Shown one piece after another: positions 35,353 through 45,165 of a stretch of 64,000 nucleotides of DNA. This stretch comes from Pedobacter ginsengisoli. GTDB taxonomy: Bacteria > Bacteroidota > Bacteroidia > Sphingobacteriales > Sphingobacteriaceae. The DNA is taken from positions 558,001-622,000 of the forward strand of contig NZ_JASSYX010000003.1 of the NCBI RefSeq assembly GCF_030244015.1. The letters are read 5' to 3'. The translations under genes were made by a program, and so were the position numbers. The notes under the pieces were generated by a model. That model ran no database searches. It was given only the letters and a program-made list of their open reading frames with translations, and was not told the DNA's origin. Position 1 is the stretch's first letter, and every line of letters starts with the position of its first letter.

Positions 35353-35490
35353 TTCTATGCAGCAGGGTCCTATTGGTCATCTGGCATTGAAAGAGACGGC
35401 GAGCCATTTTTGAAGTATTTCACGGAGAGTGGTGAGAATAAAATGTTCTACCAGGAACTAGTGAAAGACAATTTTGGTGTATCACAATGA
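35353..35490 (+). pseudogene. C-terminal relic of an unknown gene
   Basis: A clean 45-codon frame (FYAAGSYWSSGIERDGEPFL, then KYFTESGENKMFYQELVKDN and FGVSQ) ends in TGA, but there is no start and upstream sequence is broken. The family was not recognised. It lies tail to tail with abiH. Confidence 0.4.
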
Positions 35491-35496
35491 TGAGTA

Positions 35497-36651
35497 TCAC
35501 TGATCAAGAAGTACTTGCGGCATCGGTGAGGATTTGTCAAAAGGAACAATCTTTCTCCGCATATCCTGCTTATCTTTAAAATGCCTGGCAATTTCCTGAG
35601 TGAGTGGAGTATAGTTGTTAAAGTGCTCATTCTGGTGGTAAAAGATTTTGATGGATTTGCAGTTATTGTTTTCAAAGACCATGTTCAGCATCGTACGATC
35701 TGACAGTCCGCACGAATGTCCCAAAATGTAAATCTGATAGGGAGCTGAATCAATGAACCGGATCAGATTATGGTAATTAGACGTCTTGAAATACCAAAAA
35801 GATTTTATGTATTCAAAAATACCTTTAGTTTTAGCCAACTCAAAACTTGCGTAATCCTGATCCAGTTCATCTCCGAAGCCAAAAATCGGCCTGTTTTTCT
35901 CATCTCCAAGTTTGCCATGAATGTAGTTTAAAGTGATGCGAGATTGATCATTCGTTTGGTCATCAACATAATTCCTAATAGTAGAAGTGTAATTGAAATT
36001 TAGGATCATCGTCTGGTCGATAGTTCCATTCACATCCTCATTTGTCAATCCAACAAATTCATCGGGTTCGAAGCAGCTATTGATGATTGTCTCATATCCG
36101 GCAACATTAGTTGAACCATCCAAGGTGGAAAGATATGCTTCTAGCATATAGATGATTATTTGGAAAGATTGATTTAAATCAGCGATTTCTTTTTCCTTTT
36201 GCTGCGGATTCTCATGCTTTAATACATCTTTAAGCTTATCGTAGAATGTATTTTCTATATCAACCCAGTTTGCGTTACTGCAACTTGTCAACAAGGTGCT
36301 GAGCAAATCAGAGCGCAGGTTGAATTTGAAGGGATTTTGATAGATATTCTGCCAGCCTTGAAATTTTAGTCCGGCTTCACTTATCATATGAGAAAAACCA
36401 TGATGATAAAAATAATTTACAAAATCGGGGACTTTGTCAAGCCCTTGATTATACAGGCTATTGATCGCATAGAAATGCGGACAGTTGATGGTCATCAGCC
36501 CATCCTTGTATTCAAGATGCATACTCGCTTTTTCCATTGCTTGCACCAGGTACCAGATGATGAAATCATTGTATGTGGTTTTGAGCCCATGGGCAAGGTC
36601 AAATCCGTTTCCAAGCAGGATTAGTCGGTTGATAGGTATTTTTTGATTCAT
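35497..36651 (-). CDS. abiH: AbiH-family abortive infection protein
   Basis: A 384-residue AbiH protein. The signature LILLGNGFDLAHGLKTTYND lies at the N-terminus (GNGFDLAHG, 14-22), and the conserved later blocks LNFNYTSTIRNY, LNYIHGKLGD and YILGHSCGLSDRTML are present. AbiH proteins abort phage infection by an unknown mechanism; the glycine-rich start suggests a nucleotide-binding, SIR2-like fold. It starts 12 bases after the 643-residue HEPN-tailed gene, so both form a two-gene minus-strand operon. Confidence 0.85.
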   Translation of the reverse strand: MNQKIPINRLILLGNGFDLAHGLKTTYNDFIIWYLVQAMEKASMHLEYKDGLMTINCPHFYAINSLYNQGLDKVPDFVNYFYHHGFSHMISEAGLKFQGWQNIYQNPFKFNLRSDLLSTLLTSCSNANWVDIENTFYDKLKDVLKHENPQQKEKEIADLNQSFQIIIYMLEAYLSTLDGSTNVAGYETIINSCFEPDEFVGLTNEDVNGTIDQTMILNFNYTSTIRNYVDDQTNDQSRITLNYIHGKLGDEKNRPIFGFGDELDQDYASFELAKTKGIFEYIKSFWYFKTSNYHNLIRFIDSAPYQIYILGHSCGLSDRTMLNMVFENNNCKSIKIFYHQNEHFNNYTPLTQEIARHFKDKQDMRRKIVPFDKSSPMPQVLLDQ

Positions 36652-36663
36652 TTTGTTTGCCCA

Positions 36664-38595
36664 TTATGCTATGGCGTCATTTATTGATTTAAGTTCCAGG
36701 TCGTCTTGCAGCTTTAATAAGATGATGATAAGCACTCTCAGAAAATAACTGTAATCCTGTTGTTGAAGGTCGATTGACCTGTTGTTTGATCCGTGCATAT
36801 ATTTATTTCTTAGATCCAGGCTGTTGCTAAATTCTTTCTTATTAAGATAGTAGTTGATATAACTGATCTCCTTGGGAGTAAAGAGTTTGTTGGAAGTTTG
36901 CAGAATGCCGTCTGCTTTTGACTTGTCGATCTCTTCCTGAACGGATGCCGAATAGTGCCAGTAACTCATACATCCATATTCATGGATTTCACCAGCAATG
37001 AAAATGAGAACCGGATTGGCCATTTGCAATTCACCCGTTTCAGAGATAATCAGAAAACCATCCCTTACAATCTCATCAATATAGGCTTGCTGATAATCCT
37101 CGAGTTCAGATTTTAATACCCGTTCGGTCATTAATATTTCAAAAAGATTCCTTTCGCCTTTTTCATTTTTCCACCCGGATAATATGCCATGCGGGTCAAA
37201 AAAATAATTTTGGATTCGTGCAATCGAATGGTGACTTGAAGTAACGTATTTCTTTTCAATCGCACTTGGAATATCACTTAAATACATTTGTGTTGAATCG
37301 ATTTGAAGTAAATCGTGGTCGATTTCACCATCAGTCACGTAATTTTTATACTGTTTAAGCAGATATTCCATTTCAGGTGCAAAGAGCCGGAGCTTGTCTC
37401 CTGGATCTAGATCATTACCAGGTATTTTAAAAGCGAGGTTTTTTAGTTCATATTTCTCAATTAGACACTCTTTAATATATCCTTCAATAAGACCTTCTAT
37501 AGTTCGATGTCGATTTTTCAGGTACAAACGCAGGATTTGCAGTTGAATGTGCGATTCTAGCGCCTTATGTCGAAAAGTAAAGCCTATACGGTACTCACTT
37601 TTGGAATGCACCAAAACCGACTCAAAGCCAACGATGTCTGTCTCTTTACTAATCAGTGTGGCTAGTCCCTGCTGATTGGTATAACCAAACAAAAAGTTGA
37701 ATGCACTGAAAAGTTTAGTGTTTGTATTGAGTGAATCAAGATAAAGCGCTCCGTAAACAGTTGTAAGTTCAGTGCCGTTTTTCTCCAATTTAAGCGGCTC
37801 CAATTGTATAGTCCCAAGTGCGGCGCTGACGCCGAAGCTTTTCGAATTTTCTTTATTGAAGTAGTGGCGGCTTAAAGCCTCTGCTTTTTGTTTTGCTTTT
37901 AATAGTATTTTAGCAGGAAGTCTTAAATGTCTGGAATTTTTAATCAGTTCTATGTAATTCAAATTTGGCAATTCTGTATTTAAGTATTCTGTTATGATAT
38001 TGTGCTTGTCTGTCTCTGATAAGCTTTTAGGAAAAATGTAGTTACTTGCGCGGCCTGTACTTTCTTCAAAATGTGAAAGCAATAATTCAGCACTCTTTTC
38101 GTAATTCAACAGAAATGCCCGAATTTCCATATTGAAATGTTCAACTATCTGTTTGAACTCAAGAATATATGTAATGTGATTCGGATAGACATTCAATAAC
38201 TCAGTAAATGTATTTGAATCTGTTTTTTTATACACTTCATACAATCTGAACAGTTCCCAGAAATTCTTGCGGTTATCAAACTCAAGTTTACTGATTTGAT
38301 TTATTAAGTCTTCCTGTTTTAAGATCAGAAAGAATGTTTTGAGTTGGTTCATGGCTAACTTTACTTTTTCTGTGTAGCCAGCTTTCTGTTGGTCAGTCCA
38401 CCTACGAAGGTAAAGCTTGTTCTCAAAATACTGATGTACATGATGGAATTCAAATAGATCGCTCATATTCATCACAGAGTAATCATTAGACTTTTCCAAT
38501 AATGTTTCAATCTTTTCAAGCATGTTGCCTACTATGCCATCATATACAGAAAAAAATATCACCTTGTTAAGTCTTCTCATAAAAATGCAACTCAT
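36664..38595 (-). CDS. Large unknown protein with C-terminal HEPN motif, AbiH partner
   Basis: A 643-residue cytoplasmic protein without recognised N-terminal domains. It is helical throughout. The last 60 residues contain LDLRNKYMHGSN with an RX4H motif (Arg596, His601) followed by a hydrophobic helix FLRVLIIILLKLQDDL, the usual end of HEPN ribonuclease domains. It lies 12 bases upstream of abiH. The start is uncertain: ATGs at 38595 and 38523 (MLEKIETLLEKSN) are both possible. In this setting it could be an RNase effector or sensor acting with AbiH. Confidence 0.6.
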   Translation of the reverse strand: MSCIFMRRLNKVIFFSVYDGIVGNMLEKIETLLEKSNDYSVMNMSDLFEFHHVHQYFENKLYLRRWTDQQKAGYTEKVKLAMNQLKTFFLILKQEDLINQISKLEFDNRKNFWELFRLYEVYKKTDSNTFTELLNVYPNHITYILEFKQIVEHFNMEIRAFLLNYEKSAELLLSHFEESTGRASNYIFPKSLSETDKHNIITEYLNTELPNLNYIELIKNSRHLRLPAKILLKAKQKAEALSRHYFNKENSKSFGVSAALGTIQLEPLKLEKNGTELTTVYGALYLDSLNTNTKLFSAFNFLFGYTNQQGLATLISKETDIVGFESVLVHSKSEYRIGFTFRHKALESHIQLQILRLYLKNRHRTIEGLIEGYIKECLIEKYELKNLAFKIPGNDLDPGDKLRLFAPEMEYLLKQYKNYVTDGEIDHDLLQIDSTQMYLSDIPSAIEKKYVTSSHHSIARIQNYFFDPHGILSGWKNEKGERNLFEILMTERVLKSELEDYQQAYIDEIVRDGFLIISETGELQMANPVLIFIAGEIHEYGCMSYWHYSASVQEEIDKSKADGILQTSNKLFTPKEISYINYYLNKKEFSNSLDLRNKYMHGSNNRSIDLQQQDYSYFLRVLIIILLKLQDDLELKSINDAIA

Positions 38596-38659
38596 GTTTT
38601 TTATTTGTTAGCACAAGCAGGCTAAAGTTAGAAAAATGCTTTTGGGTTGAGAGTAATAA

Positions 38660-38810
38660 TAGGTGGTTTTCCCTTGACTGTTGCTCGGCATCAAATCAGC
38701 ATTTCGCCTCCAAAGGAATAAAACCTGTCTCTGGTAACGCTCAAATGATCTATAAGAAATTTACGGGCTTCAATCAGCAACTCGGATATTATGAGACGTT
38801 TAAGCAATAA
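38660..38810 (+). pseudogene. Short coding relic upstream of gajA
   Basis: The frame CSASNQHFASKGIKPVSGNA then QMIYKKFTGFNQQLGYYETF ends in TAA; there is no start. The remainder of 38596-38964 is A+T-rich and must hold the gajAB promoter, but no confident box was seen. Confidence 0.35.
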
Positions 38811-38964
38811 ACACCATTAATCTGTACTTTTAATTTTTTGTCAGCCAGTTACAGTCGGCCTTAATAAACTATTTATCAATTATTTAACTTCAATCGACTT
38901 TTTTATCTAGATTGGTCATAAGGTTATTATTTAAACCGCTTTAAATAATTTATAATTCTTTTAC

Positions 38965-40881
38965 ATGCGCATCTCAAAACTACACATAGAAAACTTCAGA
39001 TCTATCAATGCGATAGATCTAGAACTCGATGAGACCACGGTGTTCATCGGCGCAAACAATTCTGGAAAGTCGGCGATAATTGAAGCTGTCAGAATTGCTC
39101 TCTCTAGGCGATGGGGCCAGCGAGGAACAGGCTTTACAGAAAATGATGTACATCTTGTTGATGAGAATACTGATCCCCGAACGGCTCCTCCGGTTAAAAT
39201 TTCATTCGAATTTATTGAACCAGTAGTGAATTCGTGGCCCGCAGACATGGTTGCTGATTTAGAGGAAATTATGATCATAAATGAGGTAGGACTTAATAAG
39301 GTTGCTTTTTCTATAACTTACACCTGGAATATAGACAAGGAAACTTTTGAGCCCGCTTGGGAGTTCTTAAATCAAAATGGCGTACCTCTTCCCCCAAAAA
39401 GGCGATCCATAAATCTATCCGGTTTTTATGATTATATACTTTTCTTGTGGTTAGGAGCGCTTCGAGATGTGGATAGTGAATTTAACTCTCGTTCCAGAAA
39501 TTGGGGTGGCTTGCTCAAATCAGTAAAAGTTCCTCAAGACCTTGAAGCATCAATAAAGGAAACCTTAGATTTGCTTGATGCGCAGCTTTTAGAAGTTGAC
39601 CCCAAATTAACGGATATTGCAAAAACTATTGGCTTAGCTACAGAGATTGCAATGGAAGACACTCCAGGTGCAGCGAAACTTAGAATGTTGCCGCTTGATG
39701 TGTGGGATATGCTTTCAAGAGCAGGCGTGATACTTAGAAACGAAGAAATCCGTCCTTGGTTACCATTGGGTCATCACGGACAAGGTTTACAGAGCCTATC
39801 TGTAATGTTTTTATTTCAAGCTGCGGCGGCCCAACAATTGGCAGAAGAACTACACGAAGGTACCGAGCCAATTTTTGCAATTGAAGAACCCGAAGCCCAT
39901 CTACATCCCCAAGCCGCGAGAACACTCTGGTCAAGAATATCGGCCCTGCCGGGTCAAAAACTTGTTACAACTCATTCACCCTACTTTGTTCAAAACGTTC
40001 CATTGCATAATCTGAGGATTGTCAGATTTAAGAATGGAGAGACTCGAGTTTCTGCAATCCCACGATTAATTCCTTCTAGGCTACCGTGGACAGAGAAGGT
40101 AAATAATCTCGTTGCCGGAAGAGGCATCAAGGAGTTCGTTAAGAATCAAACAACGGAGACAATCGATATTTTGTGCCACTTTAATAAAGCACTTTCAGAC
40201 GACCTGGCAGCATGCTGGTCGACTGAAGCCGATGCCGATGCAGTAAAAGGAGAAATCGAAACACTTCGTCGTATTGGAAGAGTATTAATTTCCAAAGACG
40301 ACGAAAATGATCTCTCATTTTTAGGTCGGAGAATCCGTGGGGAAATCTTTTTTGCCCGAAGATGGATATTAGTGGAAGGCATTTCAGAATACTTACTTCT
40401 GAATGCATTAGGACAAGTCTTGGGCTACGATCTAGACCAGCACGGCATCGCTATAATTGATTTCCAAAATAACGGCAATGCGGGAATTTACGCTGCTCTA
40501 GCTGAATCGTTCGAAATTCCATGGCACATGATTACAGATGGGGATGCAGAGAGCGAGCAGTTCAAAAAGCAACTTCTAAATCGCGGCTTTAATGATCAAG
40601 ATCTAGCTGATCATTTCTCAACCTTAACACTGCCAAACAGTTTAGAAGATCAACTTTTAGCCGATGGACACGAAATGTTGTTGCGAGAAATCCTACGAGA
40701 TATTGGAGTAAACCAGGCTATGACCTGTACAATTGAAGAGTTCTCAAAAAAGCTCAAGGGTAAAAAGACCGCATATATGAGCCGATTGGCTCATATAATC
40801 GCGAAGGACACAGGTCTTGCTGCTCAGATGCCAGTGCAGTTTGTTTCATTAATCGAAGATTTAAAGGCTAAAAGAATATGA
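38965..40881 (+). CDS. gajA: GajA-like OLD nuclease (Gabija system)
   Basis: A 638-residue ATP-sensing DNA nuclease. The ATPase head has Walker A GANNSGKS (29-36), signature LQSLS, Walker B FAIEEPEAHLHPQA and the switch His in VTTHSPYF. The C-terminal TOPRIM has WILVEGISEYLLL (Glu), then GIAIIDFQNNGNAG and MITDGDAE (DxD). In Gabija, GajA nicks DNA when ATP and nucleotides are depleted by phage. It overlaps the UvrD-type helicase gene by 4 bases. It is longer than the studied Bacillus GajA (about 580 residues), so another OLD-UvrD subtype remains possible. Confidence 0.82.
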   Translation: MRISKLHIENFRSINAIDLELDETTVFIGANNSGKSAIIEAVRIALSRRWGQRGTGFTENDVHLVDENTDPRTAPPVKISFEFIEPVVNSWPADMVADLEEIMIINEVGLNKVAFSITYTWNIDKETFEPAWEFLNQNGVPLPPKRRSINLSGFYDYILFLWLGALRDVDSEFNSRSRNWGGLLKSVKVPQDLEASIKETLDLLDAQLLEVDPKLTDIAKTIGLATEIAMEDTPGAAKLRMLPLDVWDMLSRAGVILRNEEIRPWLPLGHHGQGLQSLSVMFLFQAAAAQQLAEELHEGTEPIFAIEEPEAHLHPQAARTLWSRISALPGQKLVTTHSPYFVQNVPLHNLRIVRFKNGETRVSAIPRLIPSRLPWTEKVNNLVAGRGIKEFVKNQTTETIDILCHFNKALSDDLAACWSTEADADAVKGEIETLRRIGRVLISKDDENDLSFLGRRIRGEIFFARRWILVEGISEYLLLNALGQVLGYDLDQHGIAIIDFQNNGNAGIYAALAESFEIPWHMITDGDAESEQFKKQLLNRGFNDQDLADHFSTLTLPNSLEDQLLADGHEMLLREILRDIGVNQAMTCTIEEFSKKLKGKKTAYMSRLAHIIAKDTGLAAQMPVQFVSLIEDLKAKRI

Positions 40882-42779
40882 CTGAGCCTATTGAAAGCGC
40901 CTTAAATAGTTTAAGCCCCATTCAAAGAACAACAGCCGAATGGGGCGATGGCGCTGCTTTAGTGTTGGCCGGTCCTGGGGCGGGCAAAACCCGTGTGCTT
41001 ACGACAAGGATCGCCAAGCTGTTGGACGATACGCCTGATAAAAAGTTCAGAGTATTGGCATTGACTTTTACCACGAAAGCGGCTAACGAGATGAGAGAAC
41101 GAGTCGAATTTCTAATTCCAGGGGTTAGCGAAAGAAGAACGTTCATAGGAACATTTCATGCTTTCTGCACCCAAATTTTACGACAACATGGTTCCCACAT
41201 CGGTATAAGTCCCGACTTCGGAATTTTTGGACAGAAAGAAGATCAAGAGGCCCTTCTTAGAGACGCTTTGCAAAGCGAAATTGAGGATGGAAAAGACTTT
41301 TCACTAACTGATATTTGCTTGTTGCCTTCCATAAGAGAGCTTCGGTCAAGGCTTGTGACACCCGAGAAAGCATATTTAAAAAATGGTAACCAGCACCAAA
41401 AGGCTGTTTATGAACTATATGAACAAACCTTAAAAACACAGAATGCATTAGATTTCGAAGGTCTTATTTTGGAAAGTTGCAGATTATTACATCAGGTTCC
41501 TGCAGTTGCAGCTAGACTTCGGCAAACATACCCCTTCTGGATGATCGATGAATTTCAGGATACAACTCCAGCCCAGTACTTTTTACTACACTATTTGTCT
41601 GGAGGTACTTTTAAGAACGTCTTTGTGGTCGCGGATGACGATCAAATAATATACCAATGGGCAGGTGCTAGTTACCAACAAATCTTAAAATTCAAGAAAG
41701 ATTATGATCCAGAATTTATTCAGCTAGTAGAAAATCATCGTTGTCCGCCTGAGATTGTCACAATGGCAAATCAATTGGTTGGTAACAATAAACAAAGATC
41801 GCCGGAACGGAAACCCACTTTGGCTAGCCGTACAACTCCCCTAAATGCTGCGATATTTACCCAGTTTGAAACGGATGATTTGGAGAAGGCATCTATTGCT
41901 CAATCTATTGCTGACCTGGGTGAAGAAAATTGGGGTAAGGTTGCTATACTTGGAAGGACGAGGCATCTCTTGGAGCCATATCTCGAGGCTTTAAAAGCCT
42001 GCTCTGTCAAGGCATCGATGTCTCAACGGCGAGATAACTTTGTCTCCCCACATTTCGTGTGGCTGCATGCACTTTTGGATCAAGCAATACGACCTACTAA
42101 TCGGCGTCTCTTTGAAATACTTACCAATGCAGCAAATAGAATTTGTAAGCTAGAGCTAGATCCAGCGCTGTTGGCCGTTGAAGCAGACGCTTTAGGAATG
42201 AACCACTACGAACATTGGGCTAATATTGCAATTACTAGTTCTAGTGTCTTAGCTCAAAAATTGGGAGAAATGGCTAATAAGCTTGCTAGATCCAGGATTA
42301 CTTGGAAGAAGATAGTTGATGAAGCTATACCGCTATTAATTGAGAACGCTAATGGAGATGAAGGGCTTAGTGATGCTGATGAGGATTTGATTGCATGGAA
42401 CATGATTTTGAAAGAAATAAGATCAGAAACTGGCGGACTACCCGATTTGCCTGACGTTGTTCAGGGTATTGCTCTACGATCAAAAGAACCTCCACGCGAA
42501 CCTAATACGGTTGTCTTGATGACTATACATACTGCCAAAGGACTTGAATTCGAGTATGTATACTTTATCGGCCTTGTCGAGGGAGAAATGCCTTCTTGGC
42601 AAAGTTGTCGGACGGGAGACGACTCCAGGGAAATGGAGGAAGAAAGAAGAAATTGTTTTGTCGCAATAACTCGGACACAAGAAAAGCTTCATCTCTCTGC
42701 AGCTAAAAGCTACAAAAATAGAAACAAAGAATTGTCTAGATTTTTGAAAGAAATGAGCATTGGAGACGGGGATTGCTGA
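40878..42779 (+). CDS. gajB: GajB-like UvrD/Rep helicase (Gabija system)
   Basis: A 633-residue superfamily 1A helicase. Motifs in order: Q-motif LSPIQRTTA, Walker A GPGAGKT (32-38), Ia TFTTKAANEMRERV, Walker B IDEFQDTTPAQ, III VADDDQIIYQWAGA, IV ENHRCP, V MTIHTAKGLEFEYVY and VI RNCFVAITRTQEKL. GajB senses DNA ends made by GajA and hydrolyses nucleotides. The ATGA overlap with gajA means translational coupling. It is longer than the studied GajB (about 490 residues) but keeps all the motor motifs. Confidence 0.85.
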   Translation: MTEPIESALNSLSPIQRTTAEWGDGAALVLAGPGAGKTRVLTTRIAKLLDDTPDKKFRVLALTFTTKAANEMRERVEFLIPGVSERRTFIGTFHAFCTQILRQHGSHIGISPDFGIFGQKEDQEALLRDALQSEIEDGKDFSLTDICLLPSIRELRSRLVTPEKAYLKNGNQHQKAVYELYEQTLKTQNALDFEGLILESCRLLHQVPAVAARLRQTYPFWMIDEFQDTTPAQYFLLHYLSGGTFKNVFVVADDDQIIYQWAGASYQQILKFKKDYDPEFIQLVENHRCPPEIVTMANQLVGNNKQRSPERKPTLASRTTPLNAAIFTQFETDDLEKASIAQSIADLGEENWGKVAILGRTRHLLEPYLEALKACSVKASMSQRRDNFVSPHFVWLHALLDQAIRPTNRRLFEILTNAANRICKLELDPALLAVEADALGMNHYEHWANIAITSSSVLAQKLGEMANKLARSRITWKKIVDEAIPLLIENANGDEGLSDADEDLIAWNMILKEIRSETGGLPDLPDVVQGIALRSKEPPREPNTVVLMTIHTAKGLEFEYVYFIGLVEGEMPSWQSCRTGDDSREMEEERRNCFVAITRTQEKLHLSAAKSYKNRNKELSRFLKEMSIGDGDC

Positions 42780-43075
42780 ATTACCCTGAAACGTTCGAAC
42801 GCACGAAGGCATTTCTTGAAAGTTATATTCAAAGGAGGCAGTTATCACCAATGTTTATAAAGTGGGCAAAGACACATTTGAAGTATAATTACGCATTACA
42901 ACTCTTTCATGTGCAGACCAACTAGCACCAACTGATTTCAGATCCTGCCTTTTTCAAGCAGTTTCCAATGGATGCATCTGAATGTCTGATAGCGTCCAGC
43001 TATCTTAACAATCTGTGCGTTGTCCGTTCCAGTGCCGCATTGGAGTCCGGAAGTCAACACTTTTATAGTTTATGA
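42778..43075 (+). pseudogene. Relic of a TlpA-like secreted thioredoxin gene
   Basis: Immediately after gajB a frame reads LNYPETFERTKAFLESYIQR then RQLSPMFIKWAKTHLKYNYA and stops at 42924. After a shift it continues LISDPAFFKQFPMDASECLI then ASSYLNNL until 43075. The sequence resembles the helical mid-region of TlpA-family proteins. It has no start, the signal peptide and CxxC domain are missing, and the first codons overlap the gajB stop. The defence genes may have inserted into this gene. Confidence 0.55.
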
Positions 43076-43669
43076 TGATAGCCCTGTAGGGACGCGGTTT
43101 AACCTGCTGAACATAATTCCTTCAGGTTTCTTAAAAGACCTAATAAGCTACAGGGGTAAAGGTCCATAGCTACCAAGAAAGTATAGGAGGCAGGAATATA
43201 TGGTTGAAGAAATTTACTTCGAGGACGATAAAGCAGATGAAACATTAAGTTTGTGAAGGACAAAGTTATACCCAATAAGTTCTTATATACGTATCCTCAT
43301 CATCATACTGCTATTCTCTTTACTAATAAGTGATTCGCTGCACACCATAGATGCACATAAGCTTGTTTATGCGTTAGTCTATTAAAGGGTTGGCGCGGGA
43401 ATTATTTAGATATAATATCCTTCAATCGACCCTTCTAACACTATATCATTTCGTTATTTAAACGGGCATAGAGTTTTTGGTTCATTTCAATTAGTCCCAT
43501 TCAATATCAATTTTTGTCATTTAAAGATTACTCGGAGTTCTGAATTAATTACCAAAGTTAAAAAATAGATCAGAGCATCTATGGCATCCCCAAGTGATTA
43601 CTTATGGAATCAATCTGTCTGGAGTATCCTAACAAATGGTAACTTTAAGTAACCTGAACCAAACCAGAT
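43076..43669. other. Gene-free stretch
   Basis: Short frames such as MVEEIYFEDDKADETLSL (about 43200-43254) and FVKDKVIPNKFLYTYPHHHT (about 43252-43330) look like scraps of decayed genes. The last 300 bases are A+T-rich, with no repeat or RNA gene recognised; they probably include the promoter of the oxidoreductase gene. Confidence 0.4.
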
Positions 43670-44863
43670 ATGAATTACACCTTAACGCTGCTCAGTTTAA
43701 TATTTTTGCTGAATACCACAGCGGCTCGCCAGATTACACCGGCCGGTAAAGCTATAAAAACGCAATTTCTGGTGATCGGTACAACCGCAGCGGGGATAGG
43801 TGCCGGACTTCAAGCTGCTAAATCCGGAGTAAAGACATTAATCATAGATTCCACGACGGTGTTGGGGACGGATGTTGAAGAAGTCGACAGCACATTTACT
43901 TTGGGATTGGATGGCCGGTATTTACATGAACGGAAATCAGGCAAAACAAGCCAGGAAATTTTAAAACAATGGCTGAAAGCGCGTAAAGAATTGAATCTAT
44001 TAACCGGGCTGCGGGTTAGTTCTGCGGTTAAAAGACACGATGGCTGGGATTTAAAATTGTCCAATGGACAACATATCCTGGCAGACTGGATTTTTGAAGA
44101 TATAGGCCCCCAACGAGTAGAGTTTGCACCTGGTAAATTCATCATGAATTATGATGTGTCCAATACAACCGACAACTGGCCTGGTGCCCTGTACCGGACT
44201 CAGGTAGGTACTTCCCGGGGAAATAATATGATGAATGCCTATCCCCTGGCGCGCTTTATAAGAACAAAAAAAGAAAATTGGATGGTCATCCCGGCTGTAG
44301 GCAAAAGTTTTTCGATTGGACAAGTCGTAGGCGCTATGGTGGCAAATACGGTGACAAACAGCGCGAAAGACTTTGATGTAAGGGCTGTACAAAAAATCCT
44401 TTTAATGGAAGGCCTGTATTTCGACAGTTTCAATGACCTAAAACTGGACGACCCGGATTTTATGATGTTTCAACGTATTTTCGCTACAGGATTACTAAGG
44501 CCTGGTCATTATTCCCCGGGTGGAACGAAAGCTGATCCTGAAAAAACTGTAAACATCAAGAATATCGTGAATGCTTTTACTGACTATTATAAAAGCAGCG
44601 TACTCTGGTTTGAAAAACATCCTATGGGGACTATGAACGTAGCCGAGGCTTTGGAACTGCTGTTTATAATCAGTCACAAAAGTTTCGATGCCCAGATTCA
44701 ATCGGAATGGAACCACGAACTGAAATTTACATCAACATTCAATTCTGAAAGCGCCATTACCAGACGGGAATTTGCTATGCTGCTGGATACTTATCTGCAC
44801 CCATTTGACATGAAAGTCGATATCACGGGCAAACTGAATATTCCTGGAAGAACAAGAAGGTAA
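43670..44863 (+). CDS. Secreted FAD-dependent oxidoreductase
   Basis: A 397-residue protein with a signal peptide (MNYTLTLLSLIFLLNTTAA) and a dinucleotide-binding fold: FLVIGTTAAGIGAGLQAAKS then KTLIIDSTTVLG. A second half (YPLARFIRTKKENWMVIPAV, VGAMVANTVT) fits the FAD-dependent family found near polysaccharide or rhamnose genes. Its 3' end runs straight into a YhcG relic in another frame (from about 44845), so the last residues (NIPGRTRR) may be foreign and the gene slightly truncated. Its substrate is unknown. Confidence 0.65.
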   Translation: MNYTLTLLSLIFLLNTTAARQITPAGKAIKTQFLVIGTTAAGIGAGLQAAKSGVKTLIIDSTTVLGTDVEEVDSTFTLGLDGRYLHERKSGKTSQEILKQWLKARKELNLLTGLRVSSAVKRHDGWDLKLSNGQHILADWIFEDIGPQRVEFAPGKFIMNYDVSNTTDNWPGALYRTQVGTSRGNNMMNAYPLARFIRTKKENWMVIPAVGKSFSIGQVVGAMVANTVTNSAKDFDVRAVQKILLMEGLYFDSFNDLKLDDPDFMMFQRIFATGLLRPGHYSPGGTKADPEKTVNIKNIVNAFTDYYKSSVLWFEKHPMGTMNVAEALELLFIISHKSFDAQIQSEWNHELKFTSTFNSESAITRREFAMLLDTYLHPFDMKVDITGKLNIPGRTRR

Positions 44864-45028
44864 AGACAGAGCTGACTACGGGAAGTTTCTTGTAAAGCAC
44901 ATTGCGGATTCTTTAGAACCAGAATTTGGTGCGGGATATTCAAGAAGGCAAATAGAACTATTCAGACAATTCTATCGAATGTTTCCAATTGCGAACGCAC
45001 TGCGTTCGCAATTGAGTTGGAGCCCATT
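44846..45028 (+). pseudogene. YhcG (DUF1016) N-terminal relic
   Basis: The frame EQEGKDRADYGKFLVKHIAD, SLEPEFGAGYSRRQIELFRQ, FYRMFPIANALRSQLSWSPF is the N-terminal domain of DUF1016 nucleases. It starts without ATG at the oxidoreductase junction and is broken after SPFRH by a palindromic repeat (about 45029). The internal palindrome 44986-45014 is intact. Confidence 0.8.
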
Positions 45029-45110
45029 TCGTCATTGCGAGGAACTCTTCAGTGACGAAGCAATCTCATTTGGTTGGACACATTGAGATTGCTTCTTAAC
45101 CTCATAACGA
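45029..45110. repeat. Intergenic copy of the CATTGCGAGG palindromic repeat
   Basis: CGTCATTGCGAGGAA plus GACGAAGCAATCTCA on the left faces TGAGATTGCTTC and a decayed CGACG end on the right. It belongs to the same family as the repeat translated within fecR (29101-29176) and interrupts a YhcG relic. Confidence 0.7.
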
Positions 45111-45165
45111 CGACCGATCCAACATCTCTTCAAATAACAATACTGTTAGCTGCAATAATTAACTT

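Noticed and set aside
35353-35490. Small gene upstream of abiH
   Set aside because: There is no start codon and upstream frames are broken; it is a C-terminal relic.
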